Positions 19,210 to 28,527 are shown, counted from the stretch's first letter. The stretch is 64,000 nt of DNA from Bog-159 sp963818855 (GCA_963818855.1 CAWFUH010000002.1:124001-188000), one strand, 5' to 3'. The notes: generated by a model not told the origin, from the sequence alone. Program-made: numbers and translations.

Positions 19210-20466
19210 ATGTTGCAGACACTGATCATCACCCTCCGCGAGGGCGTCGAGGCCGCCCTGGTGGTCGCCATCGCCATCGCTTACCTGCGCAAGATCGGCC
19301 GTCGCGACCTCCTGCCCGCTGTTCACCGCGCCTTCGCAAGCGCTGTTATTGCAAGCTTTGGCTTCGCCTGGCTGTTCTCCCGGCTGGGTCTCGGCGAAGA
19401 CTCATACGAAGGCTGGACGCTGCTGGTCAGCGCCGTCTTCGTGCTCTCCATGGTGCTCTGGATGAATCGCCACGCGCGCGGCATGAAAGGCGAAATTGAA
19501 ACTCAGTTGCAACAACGCAGCGGAGCGGGCGGCCGCTGGGGCATCTTTCTCTTCGTGTTTCTGATGGTCTTCCGCGAAGGCGTGGAAACCGTCCTCATGC
19601 TCACCGCGGTCAGGTTCGATACCGCCGGAGTGCTCGATATTGCAGGCGTTGTGCTCGGTCTGGGCCTCGCCATCCTGTTCGGCGTGAGTTTCATTCGCGG
19701 CACCATCCGCATCGATCTGCGCAGCTTCTTCCGCATGACCACCGTCATCCTGATGGTCATCGTGGTGCAACTCGTTATCACCGGCCTGCATGAGCTCTCC
19801 GAAAGCCAGGTGCTGCCCAGCAGCCGCCAGGAGATGGCTTTAATCGGACCCATTGTCAGCAACGAAGTTTTCTTCTTCGTGGCCATCCTGGCCCTGGCCG
19901 GCGTCATGCTGCTCATGGAATACCGCAAACGCCGCGCCCCTGCGCTCGATGGACTCGCGGGCGCCGCCCTGCGCAAAGCCCGTTGGACCGCGCATCGCGA
20001 GCGCCTGTGGATGACCGCCTCCTGCCTCGCCACCGGCCTGTTTATCCTGAGCATCACCGCTGAATTCATCTACGCCAAATCCACCACCGAGCTGTCCGCC
20101 GCAGTTCCGGTTTCGCTGGTCAACGGAAATGTGCGCATCCCCGTAGCCAACGTCAACGACGGCAACCTGCACCGTTTCGCCATTGACGAAGCCGGTGTGC
20201 ACGTTCGCTTTATCGTGATCCGCCGCCCCGATCAATCGCTGGTGGCTGCCTTTGATGCGTGTGAAATTTGCGGCAATCAGGGCTACTATCAGAAGGGCCC
20301 CAACGTGATTTGCAAAAACTGCGCCTCGGCCATCTTTATTCCCAGCATCGGCGTGCACGGCGGCTGTAATCCCATGCCCATCCCGTCCGCGGTCGAGGGA
20401 GATCAATTGGTCATCTCCGGCGACAAGCTCGTTCCCGGCGAGAAAATTTTCCGCAATCCCAGTTAG
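19210..20466 (+). CDS. FTR1-family iron permease fused to DUF2318 Fe-S/metal-binding domain
   Basis: 418 residues. Residues 1-~280 are an FTR1/EfeU-type permease with both REGxE iron-binding motifs (LREGVEAALVV near the start and FREGVETVLML near residue 125) and seven hydrophobic segments. The C-terminal ~110 residues carry the DUF2318 signature: CEICGNQGYYQKGPNVICKN, then GVHGGCNPMPI, with paired CxxC motifs. DUF2318 is usually a separate membrane protein in Campylobacter P19-type iron systems; here it is fused to the permease. I chose ATG 19210 because the conserved family start (MLQTLIITLREGVEA) begins there. First gene of an operon with two permeases and an ATPase. Confidence 0.87.
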   Translation: MLQTLIITLREGVEAALVVAIAIAYLRKIGRRDLLPAVHRAFASAVIASFGFAWLFSRLGLGEDSYEGWTLLVSAVFVLSMVLWMNRHARGMKGEIETQLQQRSGAGGRWGIFLFVFLMVFREGVETVLMLTAVRFDTAGVLDIAGVVLGLGLAILFGVSFIRGTIRIDLRSFFRMTTVILMVIVVQLVITGLHELSESQVLPSSRQEMALIGPIVSNEVFFFVAILALAGVMLLMEYRKRRAPALDGLAGAALRKARWTAHRERLWMTASCLATGLFILSITAEFIYAKSTTELSAAVPVSLVNGNVRIPVANVNDGNLHRFAIDEAGVHVRFIVIRRPDQSLVAAFDACEICGNQGYYQKGPNVICKNCASAIFIPSIGVHGGCNPMPIPSAVEGDQLVISGDKLVPGEKIFRNPS

Positions 20467-20470
20467 CCGC

Positions 20471-21744
20471 ATGTTTCTGCGCTTCGTAAGCCAATCCATC
20501 CGCCGCGCGCCGCGCCGCAAAGCCATGACGGTGGCGGCGGTGGCCATGGGCACGGCGGTAGCCACCGCCATGCTCGGGGTCATGCTGGATATCGGCGACC
20601 GCGTGAATCGCGAGCTCCGCAGCTTGGGCGCCAACTTGATGGTGACTCCCAAAGTGCGCTCGCTGCCGGTCGAGATCGGCGGCATCAATTACCGTCCCGT
20701 TTCCTCCCAGGACTTCATCCCCGAAGACCAGGTAGCCAAGATCAAGACCACCTTCTGGCAATTGAATATCACCGGCTTCTCGCCCTCATTGAGCGCCTCG
20801 GCCACGCTCAACGGCCGCGCCGTGCCGGTCGAAGGAGTCTGGTTCCGCCGCACCCTGCGCGGAGCGGACGGTACCCCGATCGAAGCCGGACTCCGCACCG
20901 TCAACAATACCTGGAAAGTAGACGGCCGCTGGATAGACGATCTCGTGCCCAGCACGCAAACACAAACGATGCCATGCTAGGCAGCGCGTTATCCCGCCGC
21001 CTCAACCTCAAGTCCGGCGACACCCTGCAGCTCTTCTCCCAGCCGTTCACCATCGCCGGAATCATCTCCACAGGCGGCGAAGAAGAAGATCGCGTGTTCA
21101 TCCGCCTCGAAGTTTTGCAGCGGCTCGTCAACCGCCCCAACCAGGTGGACGCCGTCCAGGTCGGCGCCCTCACCAAGCCCGAGGACGAATTCGCGCGCAA
21201 AAATCCCGCCAGGATGACTCCCAAAGAATACGACCGCTGGTATTGCACGCCATACATCAGCTCCATCGCGCACCAGATCGAAGAGGTTTTGCCCATGGCG
21301 GTGGCGCGGCCCATCTGGCGCGTGGCCGACAACGAAGGGAAAGTCCTTGGCAAAATTCGCGGCCTGATGCTGCTCATCACCCTGGCGGCGCTGGCTTCCG
21401 CCGGCCTCACCGTCTGGAGCGTCATGGCTACCACGGTACTCGAACGCCGCGGCGAGATCGCCATCATGCAAGCCACCGGTGCAACCAACGGATTGGTCGC
21501 CGCCCTGCTCTCCACCGAAGTGGCGCTCGAAGGCGCGGCCGGCGGATTGATCGGCTCCTGGGTGGGCCTCCTGATGGCCGCCTGGGTGGGCCGCAGTGTA
21601 TTTCAGACCGCGCTCGAAACGCCCGCCATCCTGGGTCCCATCGTGGTGGGCGCGGCGGTGCTCGCATCGGTCGCCGGCGCGGCCCAGCCGTTGCGGCGCG
21701 CCCTCATGCTGGAGCCCGCGGTCACCCTGCGGGGAGGCGAGTGA
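20471..21744 (+). pseudogene. FtsX/MacB-type ABC permease, first of two, one apparent frameshift
   Basis: Membrane subunit with an N-terminal transmembrane helix, a periplasmic MacB-like region and C-terminal FtsX helices (GLMLLITLAALASAGLTVWS, ERRGEIAIMQATGATNG). The first frame runs from ATG 20471 to about 20960 (WKVDGRWIDD...). The second frame resumes at DAMLGSALSRRLNLKSGDTL, which fits a single lost base between 20945 and 20970. Otherwise well conserved. It begins 4 bases after the FTR1 stop and overlaps the next permease (TGATG). This corresponds in position to the paired permeases of P19-type iron operons. Confidence 0.82.
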
Positions 21745-22829
21745 TGTTCTGGAATTTTGTCCTCCGCGCCGTTCAATTCCGCAAGCGCCGCCTGGCCCTG
21801 GCTTTCGCCGCCCTGGCCGTATCCGCCACTCTGGCCACGGCGCTGTTCTCCGTCTATTCCGATATCGAACGCAAGATGCGCGTCCAGTTCCGCGGCTTCG
21901 GCGCGAACATGGTCATCGCCCCCGCGGGCGACGCGCAGACCGTGCCGCTCACTGCCGTCGCGCTGGCCGAACGCCTGTCCGCCGTGGCCGCCCCGTTCGT
22001 ATATACGGTCGGCCGCGTGGATGGCGAACCCATTGTAGTGGCCGGCGTGGATTTCGGCCGCGCCGGTCCGCTGATCGATTACTGGCGCGTGGATGGTGCG
22101 CGCACGGTGGGCGCCGGGGAGTGTCTGGCCGGCGCGAACGTAGCCGCGCACTTCCGCCTGCATCCCGGCCAGAAGCTGCCTCTCGAAAACGCGCCGTGCG
22201 TCATCCGCGGCGTGGTTTCGACCGGCGGCGCGGAAGACTCCCAGGTGATCCTCCCGTTCCTCGCGGCGGCGCAGTTGGCGGGCCTGCGCGATCGCGCCAG
22301 CCTCATCCAAGTGCGTGCCGATGGCGAGCGCCTCGCCTCTACCCAGGCTGCCCTGGCCGCGGCGCTTCCCGATGCCGACGTACGCCTGCTCCACGCCGTC
22401 GCCGAAACGGAAGCCAACGTCGTGCTCAAGGTCCGCTCTACGCTCTTCCTTTTGACCGCTCTGATTCTGGCCATCACCACGCTCTGCGTCACCAATAATT
22501 TCAGCGCCCTGGTGCTCGAGCGCAGTAAAGAGATCGGCGTCTTGAAAGCCATCGGCGCGGCGGAGAAAAAAATCGCGGCCCTGTTTCTATCCGAATCGCT
22601 GATCCTGGGCCTGGTTTCCACTGCCGCCGGATACGCCCTGGGACTCCTGGTGGCCTGGGGAATCGGACGCCAGATCTTCCCCGAATCCGCGGCCGCCGGC
22701 GTGGGTGTAAACTATGGCGTGTTCCTGCCGGTCGCGGCCGTCACCATGACCATGGCTGCCGTAGCTACTTTCGCCGCTGCCTCCCGCATCTGGCGCATCC
22801 GGCCGGCCGTGATCTTACGCGGAGAATAG
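21744..22829 (+). CDS. FtsX/MacB-type ABC permease, second
   Basis: 361 residues from ATG 21744, which overlaps the upstream stop. One N-terminal helix (LALAFAALAVSATLATALFS), a periplasmic domain, then the C-terminal FtsX block (LFLLTALILAITTLCVTNNF, LERSKEIGVLKAIGA, SESLILGLVSTAAGYALGLL). It pairs with the permease at 20471-21744 and the ATPase at 22833 to form a MacB-like ABC complex that, by gene context, acts on periplasmic iron or redox chemistry. Intact. Confidence 0.85.
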   Translation: MFWNFVLRAVQFRKRRLALAFAALAVSATLATALFSVYSDIERKMRVQFRGFGANMVIAPAGDAQTVPLTAVALAERLSAVAAPFVYTVGRVDGEPIVVAGVDFGRAGPLIDYWRVDGARTVGAGECLAGANVAAHFRLHPGQKLPLENAPCVIRGVVSTGGAEDSQVILPFLAAAQLAGLRDRASLIQVRADGERLASTQAALAAALPDADVRLLHAVAETEANVVLKVRSTLFLLTALILAITTLCVTNNFSALVLERSKEIGVLKAIGAAEKKIAALFLSESLILGLVSTAAGYALGLLVAWGIGRQIFPESAAAGVGVNYGVFLPVAAVTMTMAAVATFAAASRIWRIRPAVILRGE

Positions 22830-22832
22830 TAA

Positions 22833-23966
22833 ATGGCATTCGTCGAGCTGGAAAACGTCACGAAAGCATACGACAGCGGCTGGGCAGCGCCGGTCAAAGC
22901 GCTTGACCGCGTCAGCTTTACCGTGGAATCCGGGCAGTGGATCGCCATCATGGGACCGTCGGGATCCGGCAAGACCACCTTGCTGAATATCCTCGGTTGC
23001 CTCGATCAGGCGACCCACGGCGCCGTGCGCATCGGTTCGGTCGACACGTCCACGTTGTCGCGCGCTGAGCTGGCCCGCTTTCGCGCCGAAACTGTCGGCT
23101 TCGTCTTCCAGCAGTTCCATCTCATCCCCCACCTGACGGCTCTTGAGAACGTCATGCTGGCGCAGTACTTCCACAGCATGACTGATGAGGTGGAAGCGCG
23201 CGCGGCGCTCGATCGGGTCGGCCTGACCGATCGCGCGCATCACCTGCCCTCGCAGCTCTCCGGCGGCGAGCAGCAGCGCGTGGCCATTGCCCGCGCGCTG
23301 GTCAACGATCCGAAAATCGTGCTGGCGGATGAGCCCACCGGCAACCTGGACGCCGCCAACCAGCGCATCGTCCTCGAACTGCTCGCTCAGCTTCACCAGC
23401 AGGGCCGCACCATCCTGATGGTCACGCACGATGAGCAGGTAGGCCGCTGCGCCGATATCCGCATCGACCTGGAACACGGGCGCATCGTCGAGACCACCCA
23501 CTTCAGCATGGAGGCCAATCAGGAATTCGATGAAGTGCTGGAACAGTTGTGGGCCGCCAGTGAGGACACTTTCCACGAAGAGCCCGAGCACTTCACCGCC
23601 GCACAACATCGCAAGGTCTGCACCATGATGGCGCGCATCGGCCTGGTGGAAATGCGCGCCGGCGAAATGGTTTTCACGCCGCGCGGCGAGCAGCGCGCCC
23701 GCAGCGTCATTCGCCGCCATCGCCTGGCCGAGCGCCTGTTCATGGACGTGCTGGCCATCCGCGACGAGGGATCCATCGAGCAGAACGCCTGCACCTTCGA
23801 GCACATCCTCAGCCCGGAGGTCACCGACCGCATCTGCACATTCCTGGGCCATCCCCGCACTTGCCCGCACGGCAGCCCCATTCCCGAAGGCGATTGCTGC
23901 CTGGAATCCCGCGGCGGCGCGCTGGCGGCTTGTGGGGCAGGCACCCTGCCTGCGGCGGCCTCGTAG
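22833..23966 (+). CDS. ABC transporter ATPase fused to a DtxR-type iron-sensing regulator domain
   Basis: 377 residues. Residues 1-~225 are a LolD/MacB-type ATPase: GPSGSGKTT (Walker A), LSGGEQQRVAIARAL (signature), VLADEPTGNLD (Walker B), H-loop MVTHD. Residues ~228-365 match DtxR/MntR regulators: a winged-helix-like stretch, then RRHRLAERLFMDVLAI, ACTFEHILS and CPHGSPIPEGDCC. Relative to DtxR, the primary metal ligands Cys102/Glu105/His106 appear as Cys~320/Glu~323/His~324. The ancillary His79 and Glu83 are kept (His~296, Glu~300), while His98 aligns with Glu. The last ~15 residues read through a hairpin repeat. Fusion of transporter ATPase and metal sensor suggests direct iron control of transport or of its own operon. 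Confidence 0.85.
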   Translation: MAFVELENVTKAYDSGWAAPVKALDRVSFTVESGQWIAIMGPSGSGKTTLLNILGCLDQATHGAVRIGSVDTSTLSRAELARFRAETVGFVFQQFHLIPHLTALENVMLAQYFHSMTDEVEARAALDRVGLTDRAHHLPSQLSGGEQQRVAIARALVNDPKIVLADEPTGNLDAANQRIVLELLAQLHQQGRTILMVTHDEQVGRCADIRIDLEHGRIVETTHFSMEANQEFDEVLEQLWAASEDTFHEEPEHFTAAQHRKVCTMMARIGLVEMRAGEMVFTPRGEQRARSVIRRHRLAERLFMDVLAIRDEGSIEQNACTFEHILSPEVTDRICTFLGHPRTCPHGSPIPEGDCCLESRGGALAACGAGTLPAAAS

Positions 23967-23976
23967 GCCGCCCGCC
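23931..23976 (+). repeat. Dispersed paired-hairpin repeat, copy 4 (overlaps the 3' end of the ATPase gene)
   Basis: Begins TGTGGGGCAG and contains GCAGGC/GCCTGC and GGCGGCC/GGCCGCC hairpins. The reading frame of the ATPase-DtxR gene terminates inside it, so its last ~12 codons come from the repeat. It lies between convergent genes and may terminate both. Confidence 0.65.
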
Positions 23977-23984
23977 CGTATCAC

Positions 23985-24659
23985 TTAAATCCCGCCCTCC
24001 GCCGCCGCGCGCCGTCGCTCGATGCTGGCCGGCTCCCGCTCGCGTAGTTCCGCTTGCAACCGCGCGTCCGGCAGCGGATCGCCCATCTTCAACCGGAGCG
24101 GAACCACCCCTGCCCAAATCGGCAGCGCGTAATCCTCTTCGTCATCAATCGGCCCGCCGGTGCGCACCTTGGCGGATACTTCGTCAAGCGGCAGCACCAG
24201 CACCGTAGTGCTCTTCAGTTCCTGTGCGGTAGGCTGCCGGACTTCGTCCCAGCGCCCCGGCACAATATGATTGGTGAAATGGCCGAGTGCCGCCATCTTC
24301 TCTTCCGGATCCTCGACCAGACGCGCCTGCCCCAGTACCACCACCGAGCGGTAATTCATCGAGTGATGGAAAGCCGAGCGCGCCAGCACCAACCCGTCCA
24401 CCAGCGTGACCGTGACGCATATCGTGGCACCCTGGCCCAGCTCGCGCAACATGCGGCTGGCCGCGGATCCGTGAATATAAAGCTGGTCGCCCGCCCGCGC
24501 ATAGCCCGTCGGAATCACGTAGGGCTGGCCGTCCACGGCAAATCCTACGTGGCAGACAAAACCTTCATCGAGAATCGCGTGGACCTGCGCACGATCGTAG
24601 ACGCCCCGTTTGGGCAGACGCTTTACCTGTGTACGTTCGGTGGGTGAGTACGTTTCCAT
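23985..24659 (-). CDS. Flavin-binding split-barrel protein (pyridoxamine oxidase-like, NimA-related)
   Basis: 224 residues from ATG 24659 (METYSPTERTQVKRLPKRGVYD). The fold is indicated by AILDEGFVCHVGFAVDGQPY, VIPTGYARAGDQLYIHGSAAS and the later FHHSMNYRSVVVLGQARLV, a pattern of FMN-binding split-barrel enzymes related to 5-nitroimidazole reductase NimA and COG3467. Likely a cytosolic flavin-dependent oxidoreductase of unknown substrate. It converges on the iron operon and is monocistronic. An in-frame ATG upstream (24698) is possible, but the family usually starts near the chosen Met. Confidence 0.82.
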   Translation of the reverse strand: METYSPTERTQVKRLPKRGVYDRAQVHAILDEGFVCHVGFAVDGQPYVIPTGYARAGDQLYIHGSAASRMLRELGQGATICVTVTLVDGLVLARSAFHHSMNYRSVVVLGQARLVEDPEEKMAALGHFTNHIVPGRWDEVRQPTAQELKSTTVLVLPLDEVSAKVRTGGPIDDEEDYALPIWAGVVPLRLKMGDPLPDARLQAELREREPASIERRRAAAEGGI

Positions 24660-24687
24660 GTACTCACCATTCTGACAGTTTTGCGAT

Positions 24688-24714
24688 GCCGCAGGCACCC
24701 TGCCGGGGTGCCCT
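24688..24714. repeat. Partial GC-rich hairpin repeat
   Basis: GCCGCAGGCACCCTGCCGG shares the GCAGGCACCCTGCC core of copy 4 (23931) but lacks the TGTGGGGCAG end and the second hairpin. Degenerate or unrelated. Confidence 0.4.
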
Positions 24715-24854
24715 CATAGGCGTTAAAATAAGGCCGTTCGGGAAGATGACCCTGTGTTAGGAGATCCAGCTTAGTGGGCTGTTCTTGGGTGAAACTTCCC
24801 ACAACCGGACTTCAGGCCAGGATCGGCATACACTTTCGCGGGTCGGGGGGGTGT

Positions 24855-27800
24855 CTACGCGGCATCCGGTTGGACCACATGGTCAGTGCGGGACGACCCG
24901 GCAGAAGACTGCATCTGGTTATACTCCTTTTTTGCCTGGTTGAGAATCGGAATGTCGGGGTCCGCCTCTTTCCAGAGGTCGAGAAAACCCTCATAGACCG
25001 CCTTCGCCTTGCGGCGATCCCCAGACATCACCAGAGCCCTGGCCAGCTGAAGACGTGCAGCAACTACGATTGTCGGATCGCTCGAAACCACGCCCATATT
25101 ATCGATGAGCTTTCGGAATTCCGCGGCGGCCTCAGCGGGGCGGTGCGCGGCCAGATGTGCCTGCCCACGCAGGTAGATTACGAACAAAGAACCGGAGAAA
25201 CCGGACGTAGCCGAGCTCTCCCAACCCAGCTCATATGCGGCGGCCGGATCGAGCAGCTTGATCGCGGCAGCGGGATCATGCCTGTTCAACGCCAGTTGGG
25301 CACGCAGAAAAGGCAGGTGGGCGAATTGGACAAAGGTACCCCCCGGGAAGCGCCGATCCAAGTCGTTGACAAGCGCTTCGGCCCGCGGATCGCCAAGGAA
25401 GGCAAGGGCCAGGGCCGTGCCGGTTTCCGCGTCCCGATCCTGGGCGTAGTGCCGGAGAGCCGAGGTCAGGGCCACCCGCGCCTCCGCCGTGTTGCCGAAC
25501 AGAAATTCGCGGACGGCAATTCCGGCTTCGTGCTGTGCCGCCTGGTCGGGACGTTGCGTCCCCACTGCTACATCGACCGCCTGCTGCCACTTCTCGCGGG
25601 CTTTTCGCAGATGTCCATAATAGGCCAGCATGTCGCCCCACATGTCCAGGAGCCAGCGTTCGGTGCCCACGCCTGCCTCACTCGCGGCAGCCGCCTGATC
25701 CAGCTGCTGCCGGTCGCCCTTCAGGAACGCGGCCTGGAGCCTCAGGGCGAAAAATTCGTGAAGATGCAGCTTTCGCTGTTCGGCGCGCTTGATTACGGAT
25801 TCGGCGTCGCCCGGACGATTGCGAACAATGTAGCTGTTGGCGAGGTTGTGATACCCGTAGCCTGCATCGGGATCCAGTTCGATGGCGAGCTTCCCCTCCT
25901 GCTCCGCCCGGTCGAACTTGCCCACACCCAGAGATAGCGTTCCGGAAAGAAGACTGTGGGGCATAGAGTCTCGGGGATAGCTTTGAATCCACAATTCACA
26001 GGTTTGGCGCGCTTTGATCAGGTTTTCCAAGACTCTGAGCTCGTAGTTCAGATCGACAAAAAACCTCTCCTGGTCGCTGACGGTATCGCGGAGGCTCCAG
26101 GCCTTGGCGATTCGCTGCCGCCCCAGAGGCTTATCTCCCAATGAAATGTCCATGCTTCCCAGGAAGGAGTACGCGCTGGCGAATTCAGGATCGATCTCCA
26201 CCGCGTGCTGGAACAGGTGCTGCGCGGTGCGATCCTTCGTGGAGACCGCGTCACGCGCCGCCGTGTAAACCCTCAGCGCTTCGAGTGAAGTTGTAGTCAC
26301 CTCGGCTAAGGACGTCGAGTTGCGCTGAATGGCGGCCAGCGATTCCGCAGTCCGTGCCCTGAATCGCGCCGCGATTCGCCCTAGCGTAGCCGCCGTATCT
26401 TCTTTCCTGCCGGACTGAAGTTGCTCCGCGAAAAGCACGGCACCCGTCCGGCAGTTTTTCGCAGTCAAACCCACCACAAGCTTGCTGCTCAATACATCCA
26501 CAGAACCTTCCACTACGGCTGCGCTCCCCGTGCGCTCGCAGATCTCGCGGGCAAGATTCGCGGTAAGCTGCGCGTTCGCGGGTTGCCGCATGAGACCCAG
26601 CACGCGCCGGACGTTTCCATCCGGAATCACCTGGAAGGGTGGCTCTTGGAGCTGCGCCAACAACTCCGGCCGGATCGTGCTGTCAAGCGCTGGATCGCCG
26701 GTGGTGTTCCTGAGTTCCGCGACGGTCAGGGTGACTTTTCCGATGGACTTAGGGGCTCGGTGCAGATAAAGGTAGCCAGCGGCACACGCGGCAACTGCCA
26801 GCGTGGTAATGCCAGTGAGGATTCGGCGTCGGCTCCAGCCGGAGAGCGTACCTGCACCCGGCCCCGCTCCGCGGCTCAAGCCCTGCAGATCCGCGCGAAT
26901 CTCCGACGCATGCTTATAACGCCGCTCGCGGTCCTTTTCGAGGCATCTTTGAATGATGCGTTGAATTCCTGAAGGAAGCGAAGGATTCAGATCCCGCGGC
27001 GGCGTCGGCTCACGATTGAGAATGCAGTCGAAGACCACCGGCGGATGCGGCCCGGAAAAGGGCAGAGCGCCCGTGGCCATCTCATAGAGGACCACCCCGA
27101 GAGAGAACAGGTCGGTGCGTCGGTCCAGCGGTTCGCCGCGGATCTGTTCGGGAGACATGTGGGACACGGTTCCCATGACACTGCCGGCGGCGGTCAGTTC
27201 CGCCTGCATGGTGTGGGTTGTGCCGCTGATGGAGTCAGGATGGGTATCGAACGCGGGACCGATTTTGGCTATTCCGAAATCCAGAAGCTTGGCGTGACCG
27301 CGGGACGTTACGAAGATGTTGGCCGGTTTGATATCGCGATGAATGATATCAGCCGCGTGGGCGGCCTCCAGCGCGTCTGTGAGTTCGCTGGCGAGTGAGA
27401 CGATAGTTTCCGCAGGCAACGGACGGCCCTCGATCGAATGCTTGAGCGTGGTTCCCTCGAGATACTCCATCACGATGAAAGATCGTTTGCCGTCATTGCC
27501 GATCTCATGGATCGTGCAGATGTTGGGGTGATTGAGGGCGGAAGCGGCCCGCGCTTCGCGGCGGAAACGCTCGAGAGCCTCGAGATCGTGAGCCAGCTCT
27601 TCGGGTAAAAACTTCAGCGCTACAAAGCGGCCCAGTTCGAGGTCCTGAGCCTTGTAGACTACGCCCATACCGCCACCAGCAACTCGTTCGAGGAGGCGGT
27701 AATGGGAGACGGTGGCGCCGACTGGGATCTCGCCCGCTTGCTGGCGGTCGTGACTCTCCCGGCGCGCTTGCTCTCGCGCCGCCACTTCTATCGCCGGACT

Positions 27801-27971
27801 TTCCAGGAAACTCCCGGCGTCCTGCTCCAGCTTCAGAAGCCCACGGACTTCGCGTTCCAGCACCGCGTCGCCTGCGGCGGCCCGGTGCAGGTAAGCCTCA
27901 CGCTCTTGGGGCGGGCGCTGCAACACCAGTTGCAGCAGGTCATCGAGTTGTTTCCACCGGTGCGAATCCAT
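24855..27971 (-). CDS. Ser/Thr protein kinase with transmembrane helix and C-terminal TPR region
   Basis: 1038 residues from ATG 27971. Residues ~85-350 form the kinase domain: ERVAGGGMGVVYKAQDL (glycine loop), VALKFLPEE (ATP Lys), IIHRDIKPANIF and LLDFGIAK (catalytic and activation motifs). A transmembrane segment (ITTLAVAACAAGYLYLHRAP) follows near residue 390. The outer part has a FlgO/TolB-like beta region (VVEGSVDVLSSKLVVGLTAK) and then many TPR-like helical pairs to the C-terminus. The N-terminal leader (WKQLDDLLQLVLQRPPQERE) is typical of acidobacterial kinases encoded next to ECF sigma factors. It overlaps the ECF gene by 32 bases. Confidence 0.9.
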   Translation of the reverse strand: MDSHRWKQLDDLLQLVLQRPPQEREAYLHRAAAGDAVLEREVRGLLKLEQDAGSFLESPAIEVAAREQARRESHDRQQAGEIPVGATVSHYRLLERVAGGGMGVVYKAQDLELGRFVALKFLPEELAHDLEALERFRREARAASALNHPNICTIHEIGNDGKRSFIVMEYLEGTTLKHSIEGRPLPAETIVSLASELTDALEAAHAADIIHRDIKPANIFVTSRGHAKLLDFGIAKIGPAFDTHPDSISGTTHTMQAELTAAGSVMGTVSHMSPEQIRGEPLDRRTDLFSLGVVLYEMATGALPFSGPHPPVVFDCILNREPTPPRDLNPSLPSGIQRIIQRCLEKDRERRYKHASEIRADLQGLSRGAGPGAGTLSGWSRRRILTGITTLAVAACAAGYLYLHRAPKSIGKVTLTVAELRNTTGDPALDSTIRPELLAQLQEPPFQVIPDGNVRRVLGLMRQPANAQLTANLAREICERTGSAAVVEGSVDVLSSKLVVGLTAKNCRTGAVLFAEQLQSGRKEDTAATLGRIAARFRARTAESLAAIQRNSTSLAEVTTTSLEALRVYTAARDAVSTKDRTAQHLFQHAVEIDPEFASAYSFLGSMDISLGDKPLGRQRIAKAWSLRDTVSDQERFFVDLNYELRVLENLIKARQTCELWIQSYPRDSMPHSLLSGTLSLGVGKFDRAEQEGKLAIELDPDAGYGYHNLANSYIVRNRPGDAESVIKRAEQRKLHLHEFFALRLQAAFLKGDRQQLDQAAAASEAGVGTERWLLDMWGDMLAYYGHLRKAREKWQQAVDVAVGTQRPDQAAQHEAGIAVREFLFGNTAEARVALTSALRHYAQDRDAETGTALALAFLGDPRAEALVNDLDRRFPGGTFVQFAHLPFLRAQLALNRHDPAAAIKLLDPAAAYELGWESSATSGFSGSLFVIYLRGQAHLAAHRPAEAAAEFRKLIDNMGVVSSDPTIVVAARLQLARALVMSGDRRKAKAVYEGFLDLWKEADPDIPILNQAKKEYNQMQSSAGSSRTDHVVQPDAA

Positions 27972-28527
27972 CGCCTATCCTACCGGTCATTGCGCCGTAG
28001 AGCCAGACCTTCGCGGTGGCGAAGTCGCGCCGCACGGTCGCCGGGGAGATTTTGAGCACTTCGGCAGTCTCGTCGGCGGTAAGACCGCCAAAGAAGCGCA
28101 TCTCCACAACCTGGACCTTGCGCGGATCAAGCCGCGCCAGGTCGTTCATGGCGTCGTCGAGTGCTACCAGATCGGCGGAGCGCTCGCCGCCCACCAGGGC
28201 TGCCTCATCGAGGGAAAGGTGTTGCACGGCGGCCCCGCGTTTCAGGTTTTGCCGCCGCGCGTGCCCAACCAGAATGCGCCGCATCACCTGGGCCGAAACC
28301 GCGAAGAAATGGGCCCGATCCTGCCATTGCATGCGCTTGTAGCCCACCAGCCGCAGGTAGGCTTCGTTGACCAGGAGGGTCGTTTGGAGGCTGTGGCCGG
28401 GGCGCTCGCCTCGCATGTAGCGGTGCGCCAAGCGCCGCAGTTCGGTATGCACGATTGGGGCGAGTCTTTCCAGCGCGCTTTGATCTCCCCCGCTCCAGGC
28501 TTGGAGCAGTTGGCTTACATCTTCCAA
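27940..28527 (-). CDS. ECF RNA polymerase sigma factor (acidobacterial SigF-like ECF group)
   Basis: 195 residues. Region 2 (TELRRLAHRYMRGERPGHSL, NEAYLRLVGYKRMQWQDRAH, FFAVSAQVMRRILVGHARRQ) and region 4 (VVEMRFFGGLTADETAEVLK, ATVRRDFATAKVWL) are both complete. This ECF type is frequently followed by a Ser/Thr kinase gene, as here, where the kinase start lies inside the sigma gene. Phosphorylation-linked control of the sigma factor is plausible from context but not shown by sequence. No anti-sigma gene nearby. Confidence 0.9.
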   Translation of the reverse strand: MEDVSQLLQAWSGGDQSALERLAPIVHTELRRLAHRYMRGERPGHSLQTTLLVNEAYLRLVGYKRMQWQDRAHFFAVSAQVMRRILVGHARRQNLKRGAAVQHLSLDEAALVGGERSADLVALDDAMNDLARLDPRKVQVVEMRFFGGLTADETAEVLKISPATVRRDFATAKVWLYGAMTGRIGDGFAPVETTR

